A stretch of 64,000 nt of DNA from JANSWY01 sp965228955 (GTDB lineage: Bacteria > Bacteroidota > Bacteroidia > Cytophagales > Cyclobacteriaceae): the NCBI GenBank assembly GCA_965228955.1, contig OZ245848.1, forward strand, positions 4,464,001 to 4,528,000. The letters are read 5' to 3'. Shown in pieces: positions 62,889-64,000 of this stretch; the first letter of the stretch is position 1, and each line of letters begins with the position of its first letter. The notes beneath the pieces are model-generated. The model ran no database searches and was not told the DNA's origin. It worked only from the letters and a program-made list of their open reading frames with translations. The position numbers and the translations under genes were made by a program.

Positions 62889-62917
62889 GTTGTCAAGTGA
62901 TGTCACAGCTTGGCAAC
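62889..62917 (+). terminator. Possible terminator after the 120-residue gene
   Basis: GTTGTCAAG pairs with CTTGGCAAC (one T-G) across an 11-base loop. The tract that follows has T runs broken by AAAGG, so termination is uncertain. Confidence 0.4.
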
Positions 62918-62963
62918 TTTAAAGGCTTTTTGTAGTAAATTAGGCAAAATCATAAAGCTCAAA

Positions 62964-64000
62964 TTGAACAAAAATTCAGCCAATAGGACCATTCTTATTC
63001 TTTTCCTCGCGATTATTATTCCTATCGCTTTCTACACTGTTTATCAGGTTCAGTCACTCAATAAGAATGAAGAGATCTTAAGTGAGATCTATAAAAACCA
63101 GTTGGAATCCATCATTTTTTCGGTAAATCAGTATTCTGATGACATTTTAAAAAGTCTTCAGTATAAGTTGGAAAACAGGTTAGAGAATGGTGATCCTATA
63201 GACGCCAATACTTTACTTTCTTACCCCGGTATTGCAGAAGTGATCATTAAACCACTCTCAGGAAAACCAATATTTACAGCATCTGGTGATTCCTCCATCT
63301 ACACATCGCTTCTTGAAAAGACTCTATCCGAAAATGAAAACAAAGTCAAAAAACTCATTGATTATAAAAAGGTAGAATTCACCAAACTTGAACCTTTGGA
63401 CCCAATTACATTTCAAGGTGAGCAACTTAATCTCTTATTATTGGTACTGAAATCAAAGGATGATTTAGCAATTGGGCTTATTGTAATTCGTCCAATTGAC
63501 TTTATTGAAGGCACTCTGGCTCCTAAGATGCAACAGATCTCCGGTGCTAATTTTATCATTACCGCTAGAAGCGAAATCGACCAGGCTCTCATATTTTCTA
63601 CTGACACTATTTCAGATGTTGAAGCCCGATCTCTTCCTTTTTGGCTATTACCAGATCATCAAATAGGGATAGTCCAGAAAGGCGATTCTCTTGAAACAAT
63701 CAGTAAAGAGCGTATTCAATTGAATTTTGTATGGATTGCTGTATTGAGTGTAGTTGTACTCATGGGGTTCTATGTTGTTGCCCGAAACCTCAGAAAGGAA
63801 ATGCAACTTGCCCAGATGAAATCGGACTTTGCCTCCAGTGTTAGTCATGAAATAAGGACTCCACTCACTCTTATTAACATGTTCGCAGAAACTCTTTTAC
63901 TTAAGAGAGTCCCAACCGAAGAGAAGAAACAGGAGTATTATGAAATCATAACAAAAGAAACCTCCAGACTTAAAAACATAGTCAACAAAATTCTGAACTT
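62964..64000 (+). CDS. Sensor histidine kinase, 3' end cut by window
   Basis: At least 345 residues, running off the window. I chose a TTG start at 62964 (MNKNSANRTILILFLAI); no ATG is evident upstream. One membrane helix near residues 9-27, a periplasmic sensor region ~30-250, a second helix ~253-274 (FVWIAVLSVVVLMGFYVVA), then a HisKA domain with the phospho-acceptor His in SSVSHEIRTPLTLINMF. The ATPase domain is outside the window. Confidence 0.85.
   Translation, partial: MNKNSANRTILILFLAIIIPIAFYTVYQVQSLNKNEEILSEIYKNQLESIIFSVNQYSDDILKSLQYKLENRLENGDPIDANTLLSYPGIAEVIIKPLSGKPIFTASGDSSIYTSLLEKTLSENENKVKKLIDYKKVEFTKLEPLDPITFQGEQLNLLLLVLKSKDDLAIGLIVIRPIDFIEGTLAPKMQQISGANFIITARSEIDQALIFSTDTISDVEARSLPFWLLPDHQIGIVQKGDSLETISKERIQLNFVWIAVLSVVVLMGFYVVARNLRKEMQLAQMKSDFASSVSHEIRTPLTLINMFAETLLLKRVPTEEKKQEYYEIITKETSRLKNIVNKILN

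Overview
The window reads as a chromosomal segment of a free-living Bacteroidota (Cytophagales-like, probably marine). The pointers are TonB-dependent receptors, an ECF sigma/FecR/STN-receptor set, type IX secretion sorting tails (type A on a glycoside hydrolase, type B 'gliding' tail on an 851-residue protein), LytTR two-component systems, DUF5686 and Wzi-like outer membrane proteins, TAnnTTTG-type promoters, almost no Shine-Dalgarno sequences and AT-rich DNA. The genus is inferred, not proven. No phage, transposase or CRISPR array was seen. Both ends cut through genes.

Layout: 1-3.3 kb, three glycosyltransferases. 3.3-10.5 kb, a tightly packed operon that looks like a complete long-chain-base lipid factory: a serine-palmitoyltransferase-type enzyme, a CerR-like reductase, a GNAT-like candidate N-acyltransferase, then a private fatty-acid module (FabL-like enoyl reductase, FabZ-like dehydratase, ketosynthase, ACP, phosphopantetheinyl transferase) and a small membrane protein. 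10.5-18.3 kb, a lipoprotein, a secreted GH5-CBM enzyme with a type IX tail, a TPR histidine kinase/LytTR pair and a repeat lipoprotein. 18.4-23.5 kb, five same-strand genes, the last four overlapping: YARHG lipoprotein, amidase-like lipoprotein, polytopic GT-C-like protein, a peptidase-like/methyltransferase fusion and a divergent Asp/Glu racemase. I do not recognise this set. 23.5-36.5 kb, a TonB-type receptor with an AraC regulator, two tRNA-Leu genes, a repeat patch, a tandem gene duplication, and assorted membrane and lipid genes (RDD, UPF0114, M42 peptidase, PLD, Wzi-like).

36.6-45 kb holds egtB-egtD (ergothioneine), a REC-kinase/LytTR pair, a CREST-family alkaline-ceramidase-like membrane protein, and a five-gene molybdopterin operon (moaD-moaE-moaA-moaC-moeA). 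45.1-49.3 kb is an ECF sigma, its FecR anti-sigma and a convergent STN-domain receptor. 49.5-64 kb has tRNA-Lys, a BatE-like TPR/SH3 protein, DUF5686, a type IX type B protein, a candidate structured RNA of about 140 nt, rlmD, an LRR protein, a second TPR kinase/LytTR pair with a degenerate stand-alone LytTR protein, and a truncated sensor kinase.

The points most worth following are the long-chain-base lipid operon together with the distant ceramidase-like gene, the overlapping peptidase-like/methyltransferase/racemase cluster, and the structured RNA upstream of rlmD.
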